A stretch of DNA of 53,915 nucleotides from Nocardioides allogilvus (GTDB lineage Bacteria; Actinomycetota; Actinomycetes; Propionibacteriales; Nocardioidaceae). Location of the stretch: contig NZ_PZYX01000017.1 in the NCBI RefSeq assembly GCF_003047285.1, forward strand, positions 1 to 53,915, read 5' to 3'. The notes beneath the pieces are model-generated. The model ran no database searches. It saw nothing but the letters and a program-made list of their open reading frames with translations, and was not told where the DNA came from. Below, one piece after another: positions 1 to 8,333 of the stretch. The stretch's first letter is position 1. The number at the start of each line of letters is the position of its first letter. A program made the translations under genes and the position numbers.

Positions 1-45
1 GAACCCGAGATCGGAGCCCACGACCTGCCCGCACTCACCGCCTGA
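1..45 (+). CDS. C-terminal end of an unidentified protein
   Basis: The first 14 codons of the window are open and end in TGA at 43-45, giving a tail that ends DLPALTA. Too little is present to assign a family. The neighbouring XdhC and CoxD-type genes make a molybdenum-hydroxylase component possible, but this is only context. Confidence 0.35.
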   Translation, partial: EPEIGAHDLPALTA

Positions 46-89
46 ACCACCAACGAAGGAGAACGCAGCGCTACACCACTACCTGGGAC

Positions 90-410
90 TTGACCGTGGA
101 CGGTCGTCGGTTCCGGTTGAACATGACGCTCGATCTGGGCCCGGACCCCTATCGAGAGGACTCCTGGGCTGACCGAGCCGTGGCGGTCGGAGACTGTGCG
201 CTCAGGGTCATCAGCGGGGTTCCACGATGCGTGGCTGTCGAGCATCGTCCGTACGACGGCGACCGGGCACTCCAAGTGCAGCGACGCATCCGGGAAGTGC
301 GCGGTGCCACGCCGAGCGAGTCGGGTCCTGCCGTCCTATACGGCATGTACGCAGGTGTCGTGTCGCCAGGACGTGTCCGCGTCGGCGACCGGGTAGCGCT
401 GACGAGCTGA
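90..410 (+). pseudogene. MOSC domain C-terminal half, N-terminally truncated
   Basis: The 106 codons match the C-terminal half of MOSC (molybdenum cofactor sulfurase C-terminal) proteins: VDGRRFRLNMTLD, then EDSW, an LRV...PRCV segment carrying the usual Cys, and the closing MYAGVVSPGRVRVGD. MOSC proteins bind sulfurated molybdenum cofactor or carry reactive sulfur. Family members are normally well over 200 residues with an N-terminal beta-barrel; here that part is absent. The reading frame stays open to the left edge, but the upstream residues are Arg/Thr-rich and do not look coding. The GAAGGAG at 55-61 is not followed at a proper distance by a start codon, and the TTG at 90 is only the first permissible one. 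A decayed or shortened gene is likeliest. Confidence 0.5.
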
Positions 411-673
411 CGGATTGTCTGGTAGGCGCTCCTGCGTGCTGGTTGTGCCACTCACGGAGGAGGTACAGAGTCGCGGGACTGGGCCCGTTAGACGAACGAG
501 ACAGCGGAGGCAACACGGAGTGTGTCCGGCGCGTGGGTGAGGAACAACAGGATCCGAATGCAACGCCCCGCGCTGGGTCGCCTCGGCGGACATGTACGTG
601 ACGTGATTCGCACACGCCGCAGGCACACGTCATCCCGGTCGCGGCCGTGGCCGCGACGTCTCTGACGGCGAGG

Positions 674-1561
674 TCACGACCCGAGGATCTGCTCCATGGC
701 GCGACTCACACGCTCGGCGTCTTCGTGATACTTCACCAGGGCGCCCAGCGTGACGGCGGCTGCCTCGAGATTCAACTCGACTGTCTGGAGATAGTGGAGC
801 GCTTTCGCCCAATCCAATGTTTCGGCGACGCCAGGCGGCTTGAGCAGTGCGTGTTCCTCAAGTCGAACTTCTTGGACCACTCGCACGACCTGCGCTGCTA
901 GTTCTCTTGAGACCTCGGGGGCGCGGGAGTGGACGATCTGCAGTTCGCGTTCCAGTCCGGGGTGTTCGACCCAGTGGTAGAGACATCGACGCTTCAGCGC
1001 ATCGTGTAGTTCGCGCGTCCGGTTGGAAGTCAGCACTACCACTGGAGGGACGGATGCCCGGACCGCGCCGATCTCCGGAATGCTTACCTGATTCGTCGAG
1101 AGAACCTCGAGCAGGAAGGCTTCGAACTCGTCGTCGGCTCGGTCGACTTCGTCGATGAGCAGGACGGTCGGGGCCTGCCGCAAGGCCTGGAGCACCGGGC
1201 GCGGCAACAGGAAGCGCTCGTCGAAGAGCCCCTTTTCGGCTTCCGCTGCGTCGACCGCACCGGCTGCTTCCAAGGCGCGCAGGTGCAGGATCTGACGGGG
1301 AAAGTCCCAGTCATAGAGAGCTTGGGTGGAATCGATGCCCTCATAACATTGGAGCCGAAGGAGGGGCAATTGCCAGGCGGTGGCCACAGCCTCCGCAAGG
1401 GCGGTCTTGCCCGTACCGGGTTCGCCCTCCAGCAGAAGCGGTCTGTGCATCTTCATCGCTAAGAAGACAACCGCAGCCAGCTCCGGTGAGCAGAGGTAGC
1501 CGGTCTCGCCCAGCAGTCGCTCAACGTCGTCCGGTGAGTCGACTCGGTCGGCCGGGATCAC
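674..1561 (-). CDS. MoxR/CoxD-type AAA+ ATPase
   Basis: This 295-residue AAA+ ATPase of the MoxR family has a Walker A (GEPGTGKT, about residues 46-53), a Walker B (VLLIDEVDRADDEFE) and a sensor segment (VVLTSNRTRELHDALKRRC). CoxD-type members help mature molybdenum hydroxylases such as CO dehydrogenase, for example by assembling the sulfurated Cu/Mo site. The start overlaps the stop of the xdhC-like gene by 4 nt (ATGA), so the two are translationally coupled. The family is clear; the CoxD-like role is inferred from the XdhC partner. No hydroxylase structural subunits are visible in the window and may lie to the left. Confidence 0.85.
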   Translation of the reverse strand: MIPADRVDSPDDVERLLGETGYLCSPELAAVVFLAMKMHRPLLLEGEPGTGKTALAEAVATAWQLPLLRLQCYEGIDSTQALYDWDFPRQILHLRALEAAGAVDAAEAEKGLFDERFLLPRPVLQALRQAPTVLLIDEVDRADDEFEAFLLEVLSTNQVSIPEIGAVRASVPPVVVLTSNRTRELHDALKRRCLYHWVEHPGLERELQIVHSRAPEVSRELAAQVVRVVQEVRLEEHALLKPPGVAETLDWAKALHYLQTVELNLEAAAVTLGALVKYHEDAERVSRAMEQILGS

Positions 1562-2703
1562 AGCGATACCGCAGCTTCGGGGCGATGAATGGCGCCGTCC
1601 GTCGAGCTGAGAGGTAATCCGGTCCCACCCCAGCGGCTGGAGACGATTTCGGCTGCGATGCTGATTGCGGTCTCCTCGGGAGTACGAGCGCCCAGATCGA
1701 GGCCGATCGGGCTAGACATGCGGTCGAGCTGCTCCTGTGTGACGCCGGCTTCTCGAAGGCGAGTCATCCGGTCGTCGTGAGTGCGACGTGAACCCATCAC
1801 GCCGACATACGCGGCGGGGAGGGTGAGCGCAACGGAGAGGAGGGGCACGTCGAACTTCGGGTCGTGGGTGAGAACGGCGATGACTGTGCGATCGTCGACC
1901 CGTCCTTCCTGGTGCTCTCGTGCCAGGTACCTGTGTGGCCAGTCCACAACGACCTCATCCGCCTGGGGAAAGCGTGCCGAGGTCGCGAAGACGGGTCGCG
2001 CGTCACACACGGTGACGTTGTAGCCGAGAAAGGACCCCACGGATGCGACCGCCGCAGCGAAGTCGATAGCGCCGAAGACAAGCATCCGTGGCTGCGGCGC
2101 GAACGCCTGGACGAACACCTTCATTCCATCGCCGAGCCGTTGGCCGTCGGGACCGTAGGTGAGCATCGCGTTGTGACCAGCAGCCAACAGTCCGAGTGCG
2201 TCATCGGCCACTGCGTTGTCGGCCCTGTCGCTACCCAAGGAGCCCTTGATCGAGAGCTCCCCTCCTTCCGGGTACAGCACTACCCGTCGACCACGCCACG
2301 CGGCGTCGGGATGGTCGACGACAGTCGCGACGGCCACGGGTCGACCGGTGCGGATGTCGTCGACGACTTCGGCAAAGTGCGGGAAGGTTTCACGGTCGAG
2401 CCGTTCCACGAAGACGTCCAGTTCTCCTCCACACGTGAGCCCGACCGCGAAGGCTTCGTCGTCGGAGTACCCGTAGTGCTCGAGCACCGGAACTCCATCT
2501 GCGACGACCTCGCGCGCAATCTCGTAAACGGCGCCTTCCACGCAGCCCCCAGATACTGAGCCGTGCACCGTGCCGTCGGGTCCGACGCCCATCGCGGCGC
2601 CGGGCCCACGCGGGGCAGACTTCGAGGTGTCGACGACGGTGGCCAGTCCGATCGAGACGCCGTCGTCCCACCATTCAATGAGGCGATCGATGATGTCGCG
2701 CAT
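1558..2703 (-). CDS. XdhC/CoxI family molybdenum-enzyme maturation protein
   Basis: 381 residues of the XdhC/CoxI family, which bind molybdenum cofactor and deliver it, sulfurated, to xanthine-dehydrogenase-like enzymes. The N-terminal domain shows SAPRGPGAAMGV and the hallmark GSVSGGCVE with its conserved Cys near residue 53. The C-terminal Rossmann part has MLVFGAIDFAAAVASVGSFLGY and YVGVMGSRRTHDDR, and ends with IGLDLGARTPEETAISIAAEI. An AAGGAG ribosome binding site sits 8 nt before the ATG. It is the middle gene of a three-gene leftward operon: flavoprotein, XdhC, MoxR ATPase. Family assignment is firm; the client enzyme is unknown. Confidence 0.9.
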   Translation of the reverse strand: MRDIIDRLIEWWDDGVSIGLATVVDTSKSAPRGPGAAMGVGPDGTVHGSVSGGCVEGAVYEIAREVVADGVPVLEHYGYSDDEAFAVGLTCGGELDVFVERLDRETFPHFAEVVDDIRTGRPVAVATVVDHPDAAWRGRRVVLYPEGGELSIKGSLGSDRADNAVADDALGLLAAGHNAMLTYGPDGQRLGDGMKVFVQAFAPQPRMLVFGAIDFAAAVASVGSFLGYNVTVCDARPVFATSARFPQADEVVVDWPHRYLAREHQEGRVDDRTVIAVLTHDPKFDVPLLSVALTLPAAYVGVMGSRRTHDDRMTRLREAGVTQEQLDRMSSPIGLDLGARTPEETAISIAAEIVSSRWGGTGLPLSSTDGAIHRPEAAVSL

Positions 2704-2724
2704 GATGTGTCTCCTTGCGGTCGG

Positions 2725-4155
2725 TCATCCAAGGAACGATGTGGGGTCGATCCGCGCTATGAGACGGGTGGGGAGGTCGATCCGGGCCTCGTCATCTTGT
2801 TTGCGGTCTTGGCGAAGCATTGCCGCCTTGACGAGTTGGCCGCCTAAGTAACGGAACGGCTCGGGCGGAAGGCCGTGTCCCGAGGGTGCCCTTGTCAAGA
2901 ACGACGTTGTCATTCCGTCAGTCGACCTGGTGGCTAGGCCGGCCAGGATCTGAGCGCCGATGACAGACGGCCCGATGCCATCACCCGAGTAGCCCGTGCC
3001 GTAGTAGACGCCCGGGAAGCCGTTGATCTCGCCGAAGAAGGGTAGAGAGGACAGCGAGTACTCGACGGGCGCGCGCCACGAGGACACCAGTTCGGCGCCT
3101 GCCAAGCTGGGCACCGTTCGCGCCATCTGCGCCAACAGTCGGTCCGGGCGTGGGGCTGCGGTGAACATTGTGTTGGTACCCCGGACGCCCCAACCGATAC
3201 CAAGGCCTGCCTTGCCGAAGAGGACGTCGCCGCCGCTCATCGGACGCCAATAGTCCAAGAGGCGCCCGGAGTCCGAGACGTTGGTGAGCGGAGGGTTTGC
3301 CAGCTCGTGTCGCGGGCGAACCACCACATTGTCCGAGGCCGTCGTGACGAGGTGGGAGCGAAGTTGCGGGAACTGGTTGCACCACGCGTTGATCGCCAAA
3401 ACCACCGAAGCGGCTCGGACTGATCCAGAGTCAGTTGTCACTGTGGTGGCAGCGTGCTCGCGGAGCAATCCCGTCATCGGGCTGTGCTCGTGCACTACGA
3501 CACCCAGGGTCTGGGCGACTCTCATGAGACCACGGGCGAGACGTGCGGGGTGCAGACCCACGCAGGTCGGGTCGAGGATTCCGCCCCGTGCGGGCGCACC
3601 AGCCAGTCGAGTCGCTTCCGCGGCGTCGACTTCGACGAAGGGGCATTCGCGGTATGCGGTCGCGGCTTCGAGGGTGTCAGTCCACGCCCCGTCCTGGCTG
3701 CTGTTGTTCGACGCCCACAACCACCCGTTCGACTCGATCTGCGCGTCGATGCCATGTTCGACGCAGAAGCGGCGAATGTGATCGATCGCCTCCACCGACG
3801 CCCGAGCCACGTCTGCGCCCTCGTCCTTGCCGCCCGCACGCAGCAGGGACGGCAGTTTGGGCCACAGGTTCATCAGCATGCCGGCGTTGGCTCCGCTGGC
3901 TCCGGAGCCGCACAGACCCGCTTCGAGCAGGACCACGTCGATGGTGGGTTCGCGGGTCTTCAGCTCGATCGCGGTCCACAAGCCGGTGAAGCCGCCACCG
4001 ACGATGCACACATCGGCCCGGAGATTGGAGGTCAGCGGCTCGGCATCCATGCGGCCTGCCTCGTCGACCAGCGCGTCAGCCATCCAGAACGAGCGAACTC
4101 CCGCGTCGGCGATGTTCAAGTCATGGACGCGTGGGACGCGCCACGTTGCACTCAT
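2725..4155 (-). CDS. FAD-dependent amine/amino-acid oxidoreductase (DAO family)
   Basis: 476 residues with the DAO fold. The FAD-binding DVCIVGGGFTGLWTAIEL lies near residues 48-65, followed by the acidic ribose-binding VVLLEAG. The SGASGANAGML segment is typical of sarcosine or gamma-glutamylputrescine oxidase-like proteins, and the C-terminal YYGTGYSGDGIGPSVIGA is the second FAD contact. It probably oxidises a secondary amine or an N-methyl amino acid. GAGGAG is 8 nt upstream of the ATG. It is first in the operon with XdhC and MoxR, 21 nt ahead of the xdhC-like start. The substrate cannot be read from the sequence; the dimethylglycine dehydrogenase-like gene nearby supports an N-methylated compound. 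Confidence 0.85.
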   Translation of the reverse strand: MSATWRVPRVHDLNIADAGVRSFWMADALVDEAGRMDAEPLTSNLRADVCIVGGGFTGLWTAIELKTREPTIDVVLLEAGLCGSGASGANAGMLMNLWPKLPSLLRAGGKDEGADVARASVEAIDHIRRFCVEHGIDAQIESNGWLWASNNSSQDGAWTDTLEAATAYRECPFVEVDAAEATRLAGAPARGGILDPTCVGLHPARLARGLMRVAQTLGVVVHEHSPMTGLLREHAATTVTTDSGSVRAASVVLAINAWCNQFPQLRSHLVTTASDNVVVRPRHELANPPLTNVSDSGRLLDYWRPMSGGDVLFGKAGLGIGWGVRGTNTMFTAAPRPDRLLAQMARTVPSLAGAELVSSWRAPVEYSLSSLPFFGEINGFPGVYYGTGYSGDGIGPSVIGAQILAGLATRSTDGMTTSFLTRAPSGHGLPPEPFRYLGGQLVKAAMLRQDRKQDDEARIDLPTRLIARIDPTSFLG

Positions 4156-4464
4156 CGGACGACTCCTCGAGTACGGGTCCGTGCGTGCTGCCGGCGCGGA
4201 GGCGGAGAAGCGGAGCTGTTCGAGGAACGCATCTGGTCAATCTAGGAGCGGTCAGAACCGCACTCCTGCACAGTCGCGGGCAAAGATGCGTCGGGGCTTG
4301 TACGGAAGCGGTAGTGGGCTGGCAGGTGATGCCGATCGCGAGCCTGGCATCGAGCCTTGGTGACTTCCGCACAATCTCGTCGTTGGCCTTTGTACCACCC
4401 AGCAGTGCACAGGCGGTCTCTTCGGACGAGGATGAGCCGTCGAGTCCGGAGAGGGGCGCGCTGG
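4156..4464. other. Divergent intergenic region, flavoprotein operon / fprB-like gene
   Basis: About 310 bp separate two divergent starts. I see no gene here. The ribosome binding sites for both neighbours lie at its ends. A small interrupted hairpin (GGAGCGGT..ACCGCACTCC, about 4241-4266) is the only structure noticed. Promoters for both directions must lie here but cannot be placed with confidence. Confidence 0.4.
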
Positions 4465-6099
4465 ATGACCTTCGCTATTACTCAGTCATGTTGCAAGGAC
4501 GCGGCCTGCATCCCGGTGTGTCCGGTCCAGTGCATCCGACCTCGACCCGGCGATCCCGACTTCGAGAGCACGGAACAGCTCTACATCGATCCGTCGAGCT
4601 GTATCGATTGCGGCGCTTGCGCCACCGCATGTCCGGTTGATGCGATCTACTCCAGCGAGGCACTGCCCTCGAACCTTGCCGGATTCGGCGCGATCAACGC
4701 CGAGTACTTCGAGGCGCGTCCGTCGACGCCGGTTGAACCACCGGTGGTCTCCCGCCATCGTCTCCCTCCGGGCCTGTCGACACTGACGGTCGCGGTGATC
4801 GGATCGGGACCCGCTGCCCTGTATGCGGCCAACGAGTTGACAGAGATCCCCGGCGTCGAGGTGACGATCATCGAACGGCTCCCCACGCCTTTCGGGCTGA
4901 TCCGCGCAGGAGTCGCGCCCGACCACGAGTCCACCAAGCGCATCGCTGACCGGCTGGGCCGCGTCTTGGTCAGGCCCAATGTGCGTTGTCTGTTCGACGT
5001 GGAGGTGGGACGCGACATCTCGATCGCAGAAGTGCTGCAGCATCACCACGCTGTCATCGTGGCAACTGGAGCAGCTGGCGCGCGACGGCCAGGCGTCCCA
5101 GGGGAAGATCTCACCGGTTCGGTCTCAGCCAGAGACTTCGTGTCTTGGTACAACGGTCACCCCGACAGCGCCGTCCCGGATTTCAGCATCAAAGGGCGGA
5201 GGGCGGTCGTCGTCGGCAACGGCAATGTAGCCCTGGACGTCGCGCGCCTGCTCGCCCAGCCGTCCACCGCATACGGGTCTACGTCGATGTCCGACGCCGC
5301 GCTCAGGTCCCTAGCCGCCAGCAACATCGATGAAGTGTCCATTGTCGGACGCAGGTCACAAGCCTTCGCCGCCTACAGCACAGCCGAGCTGTCGGCGCTG
5401 GCACACCTGCCACACGTAGATCTCCTCGCGAACGCGAACGAAGTTGCTGTCACGGACGATGACTGGGCCGCTGCTTCCCTCGCGAGCGGCGGGTGGGCCC
5501 TGGCTCGCCGAGCCGGCATCGTCGCCGAGGCTGCCGCTCGCAATCGCGCACGGCCTCGGCGCATAGTCCTCCGCTACGGTCTGACGCCGCTGGCAGTCTT
5601 GGGCCAGCACGAGGTGACCGGCGTCGAGCTGGCCCGGCATGACGGGACCACCGAGATGATCGAGACCTCGCTCGTCATCTGGGCGGTGGGATTCACCGGA
5701 CAGCCCATCGACGGATTGCCCTTCGACGTGGACAGGGGAGTAGTCCCGAATCGTGCGGGACGGGTCATCGACATGCCCGCCGGGCGGCCGATGCCGGGCG
5801 TGTATTGCGCCGGATGGGCGAAACGCGGGGCCTCGGGGGTCATCGGGACGAATCGCATCGACTCGGCCGAGACAGTCGCCTCGCTGGTCGAGGACTTCAG
5901 GAACGGACACCTAGCAGATCCGGCCGGGGGCTCGGAATCATTCGCAGCCCTCGCACGGGTGCGACGGCCCGGCCTGCTGGGGGTCGACGAATGGCGACGA
6001 ATCGACGATGCGGAGGTGCGTGCAGGTCGCGATCAAGGCCGCAGCCGGGTCAAGCTCGTGACGTGGGCGGACCTCCGCGATGCAGGTCGTAGGGACTGA
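4465..6099 (+). CDS. fprB: Ferredoxin-ferredoxin/NADP reductase fusion (FprB type)
   Basis: 544 residues. The N-terminal 75 residues form a 7Fe/8Fe-type ferredoxin: CCKDAACIPVCPVQCI, then CIDCGACATACPVDAI. The rest is an adrenodoxin-reductase-like FAD/NADP flavoprotein: VAVIGSGPAALYAANEL near residue 111, ERLPTPFGLIRAGVAPDH, then NADP-binding VVVGNGNVALDVARLL and GWAKRGASGVIGTNR near the C-terminus. This matches mycobacterial FprB in architecture. I chose the ATG at 4465 because GGAGAGGGG lies about 10-17 nt upstream and the ferredoxin cysteines start at once; the frame is open further 5' but not ferredoxin-like. It may supply electrons to a Rieske or P450 demethylase outside the window. Confidence 0.9.
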   Translation: MTFAITQSCCKDAACIPVCPVQCIRPRPGDPDFESTEQLYIDPSSCIDCGACATACPVDAIYSSEALPSNLAGFGAINAEYFEARPSTPVEPPVVSRHRLPPGLSTLTVAVIGSGPAALYAANELTEIPGVEVTIIERLPTPFGLIRAGVAPDHESTKRIADRLGRVLVRPNVRCLFDVEVGRDISIAEVLQHHHAVIVATGAAGARRPGVPGEDLTGSVSARDFVSWYNGHPDSAVPDFSIKGRRAVVVGNGNVALDVARLLAQPSTAYGSTSMSDAALRSLAASNIDEVSIVGRRSQAFAAYSTAELSALAHLPHVDLLANANEVAVTDDDWAAASLASGGWALARRAGIVAEAAARNRARPRRIVLRYGLTPLAVLGQHEVTGVELARHDGTTEMIETSLVIWAVGFTGQPIDGLPFDVDRGVVPNRAGRVIDMPAGRPMPGVYCAGWAKRGASGVIGTNRIDSAETVASLVEDFRNGHLADPAGGSESFAALARVRRPGLLGVDEWRRIDDAEVRAGRDQGRSRVKLVTWADLRDAGRRD

Positions 6100-6255
6100 T
6101 CGTCGTCGAAGTGCCTGCGTCCACACGTCGGCGCAAGAACCGCAGTACACCCGCAAACCCCGGCGGCTTTTTCTTCTGACAGTGAGTAGGAGGGCTCGCA
6201 GACGTGACGACACCATGGAACTGGTCCGTCGCTCTTCCTTTCCGAAAGGTTCCAC

Positions 6256-6894
6256 ATGTCGCCGGTCAAGGTCGCTGTCATCTACTACTCCGCTACGGGG
6301 ACCATTCATTCGATGGCCGAACGGCTGGCGACCTTCGCGCGCGGCGCCGGCGCGGAGGTCCGGCTCCGCCGAGTCGAGGAACTGGCCCCGCCGGAGGCCG
6401 TGTCACGCAACCAGGCGTGGGCAGAGCATGCGAGTGCCACTGAACACATCGATGTCGCGTCAGCCGATGACGTGCTGTGGGCGGACGGCGTCCTGTTCGG
6501 AACGCCAACTCGGTTCGGAAACGTTGCCAGTCAGCTGAAGCAGTTCTTGGACACCTTGGGGCCGCAGTGGTCACAGGGCCTGCTGGCGGACAAGGCATAC
6601 GCCGGTTCCACGGCCACTCAGACGGCACACGGGGGTCAGGAGTCGACTCTGCTCGCGCTCTACAACAGCGTCTACCACTTCGGTGGTGTCCTCGTGCCAC
6701 CGGGCTACACCGATCCCCTCAAGTTCGTCGACGGCAATCCGTACGGCGTGTCCCACGTGACTGGCCAGTCGAACAAGGAGCCGTTGGGAACGCCGCAAGT
6801 AGCTGCACTCGAGCACCTGGCCAGCCGTATCGTCCGGGTGTCCGGAAGGTTGCGGGGCGAATCCGCGTCGACTCCCGGCGACGCGAACGCGTAG
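6256..6894 (+). CDS. wrbA: NAD(P)H:quinone oxidoreductase, WrbA family
   Basis: 212 residues of flavodoxin-like WrbA. The FMN phosphate loop YYSATGTIHSMAE is near residues 10-22, GTPTRFGNVASQLKQFLDT follows, and ATQTAHGGQESTLL plus YNSVYHFGGVLVPPGYTDP are the other FMN-binding loops. The family reduces quinones by two electrons and limits redox cycling. GAAAGG is 6 nt before the ATG. It stands alone 156 nt after the ferredoxin reductase gene and may serve redox protection for the flavoenzymes in this cluster. Confidence 0.9.
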   Translation: MSPVKVAVIYYSATGTIHSMAERLATFARGAGAEVRLRRVEELAPPEAVSRNQAWAEHASATEHIDVASADDVLWADGVLFGTPTRFGNVASQLKQFLDTLGPQWSQGLLADKAYAGSTATQTAHGGQESTLLALYNSVYHFGGVLVPPGYTDPLKFVDGNPYGVSHVTGQSNKEPLGTPQVAALEHLASRIVRVSGRLRGESASTPGDANA

Positions 6895-6990
6895 TCGCGC
6901 GCGCTTCTCGCTGTACCGAGACGATCTCATGGCTCATCCAGCCGGCTGGGCAGCTGCCCTTTCCCTGCGATCTCGAACGGAGGTATGACA

Positions 6991-7188
6991 ATGGCGAAGC
7001 AACAGGTGCCCGGTAGACAGAGGACCTGGGCGACACCAGCAAGGACCGGATGGTCGGCAACACAGTCGAGCTCACTCAGGTCCTGCGAGGATTGCGGCGA
7101 GGAACTCCAGCACTGCGCCGGATGCTCTGAGCCTCGGTGCCTGAGGTGCGAGCCGTACCTCTCCGACGACTGCCGTTGGGTCTTGTAG
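6991..7188 (+). CDS. Small Cys-rich zinc-ribbon-like protein
   Basis: 65 residues with three CxxC pairs close together (CEDCGEE, CAGCSEPRC, CLRCEPYLSDDC), a spacing like zinc-ribbon or rubredoxin-type metal knuckles. The ATG at 6991 lies 7 nt after CGGAGG and is preferred to the in-frame ATG at 6985, which is too close. I do not recognise the family. It lies between wrbA and convergent folD. The good ribosome binding site and the regular cysteines support a real gene. Confidence 0.6.
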   Translation: MAKQQVPGRQRTWATPARTGWSATQSSSLRSCEDCGEELQHCAGCSEPRCLRCEPYLSDDCRWVL

Positions 7189-7253
7189 CAGCCAACCCGA
7201 GGCTTACGGGCCGGCGCAAAGGCTGCATCATCTTCGGAACCTGGACCCAGGCT

Positions 7254-8135
7254 CTAACAGCCGTGAGTGCGATCTTCGCCCGCACGGTCCGCGAGCTCGA
7301 CGACGTTGCGCAGCAACATGGCCCTCGTCATTGGCCCCACACCGCCGGTGGCGCGCGTCCAGCGCCCAGCCACCTCCGCCACGTCGGGGTGGACATCGCC
7401 CAGGATGCCTTCCACAGTGCGGGTGATGCCCACAGACAGCACCGTGGCGCCGGGCTTGATCCAGAAGGGCTTCACCAGGTGCGCCACGCCCGCCGCAGCG
7501 ATGACCACGTCCGCTACGCGCGTATGGGCAGCCACATCGACCGTTGCCTCGTTCACCATGGTGACGGTCGCATGCTCACTCGGACGGGTCAGCATGAGCC
7601 CGAGGGGACGACCCACTGTCGTGCCACACCCGATGACGCAGAACTGCGAACCGGTAATGGGAACGTCGTGCCCGCGAAGCAGCTCAAGGATCCCGCGGGG
7701 AGTGCACGGCAGCGTCCCCGGCTGGTTGAGCACGAGCCGGCCGAGGTTGACGGGATGAAGACCGTCCGCGTCCTTCTCGGGATCGATGGCATTGAGCACT
7801 CGATGAGTGTCGATGTGGGCGGGCAACGGCAGCTGCACGATGAAGCCCGTGCACCGAGGATCCTCGTTCAGCCGCATCACCGCCTCGAGGACTTCGGCCT
7901 CGGAGGCGGTCGAGGGGAGGTCGATGCGGATCGAGTGGACGCCGACCTGGGCGCAATCGCGATGTTTGCCACCTACATAGGCGACCGACCCGGGGTCATC
8001 ACCGACGAGAACCGTTCCGAGGCCGGGCCTCCGACCGGAGGCGACGAGCGCAGCGACGCGTGGGACAAGCGACTCCTTCACCCTGCGTGCCGCGAGGTTG
8101 CCGTCGAGAACGAGCGCCTTCCGTTCCATCAACAT
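7254..8135 (-). CDS. folD: Methylene-THF dehydrogenase / methenyl-THF cyclohydrolase
   Basis: 293 residues. FolD interconverts 5,10-methylene-THF and 10-formyl-THF. Visible motifs: SVAYVGGKHRDCAQVGV with the catalytic Lys, FIVQLPLPAHID, PEKDADGLHPVNLG, LPCTPRGILELL, and GGVGPMTRAMLLRN. Two usual signatures differ: the NADP-loop GRSxxVGxP reads GCGTTVGRP, and the common IDVGI reads LSVGI. The ATG at 8135 follows GGAG by 7 nt; ATG 8129 is also possible. It is transcribed away from the dimethylglycine dehydrogenase-like gene, and both probably serve the same C1 flow. This may be a pathway-specific paralogue rather than the housekeeping copy. Confidence 0.88.
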   Translation of the reverse strand: MLMERKALVLDGNLAARRVKESLVPRVAALVASGRRPGLGTVLVGDDPGSVAYVGGKHRDCAQVGVHSIRIDLPSTASEAEVLEAVMRLNEDPRCTGFIVQLPLPAHIDTHRVLNAIDPEKDADGLHPVNLGRLVLNQPGTLPCTPRGILELLRGHDVPITGSQFCVIGCGTTVGRPLGLMLTRPSEHATVTMVNEATVDVAAHTRVADVVIAAAGVAHLVKPFWIKPGATVLSVGITRTVEGILGDVHPDVAEVAGRWTRATGGVGPMTRAMLLRNVVELADRAGEDRTHGC

Positions 8136-8333
8136 GCCCTTTCTCCAGCATCGTCGAAGCAGGTCGCGAACCGCTGACAAACGGCCAGCGGCAGTCACCC
8201 GCGCCAACCCTCAGCGAGGTTCGCCCGAAGCACCATTGATCGATCGCACAGCCGCGGCTCGTCCTTTTGATAGGGCGACGCATGGCGATGCCCTCGCTCG
8301 CGAGGCACCGTCCTTGCAACGAAAGGTGGCTAC

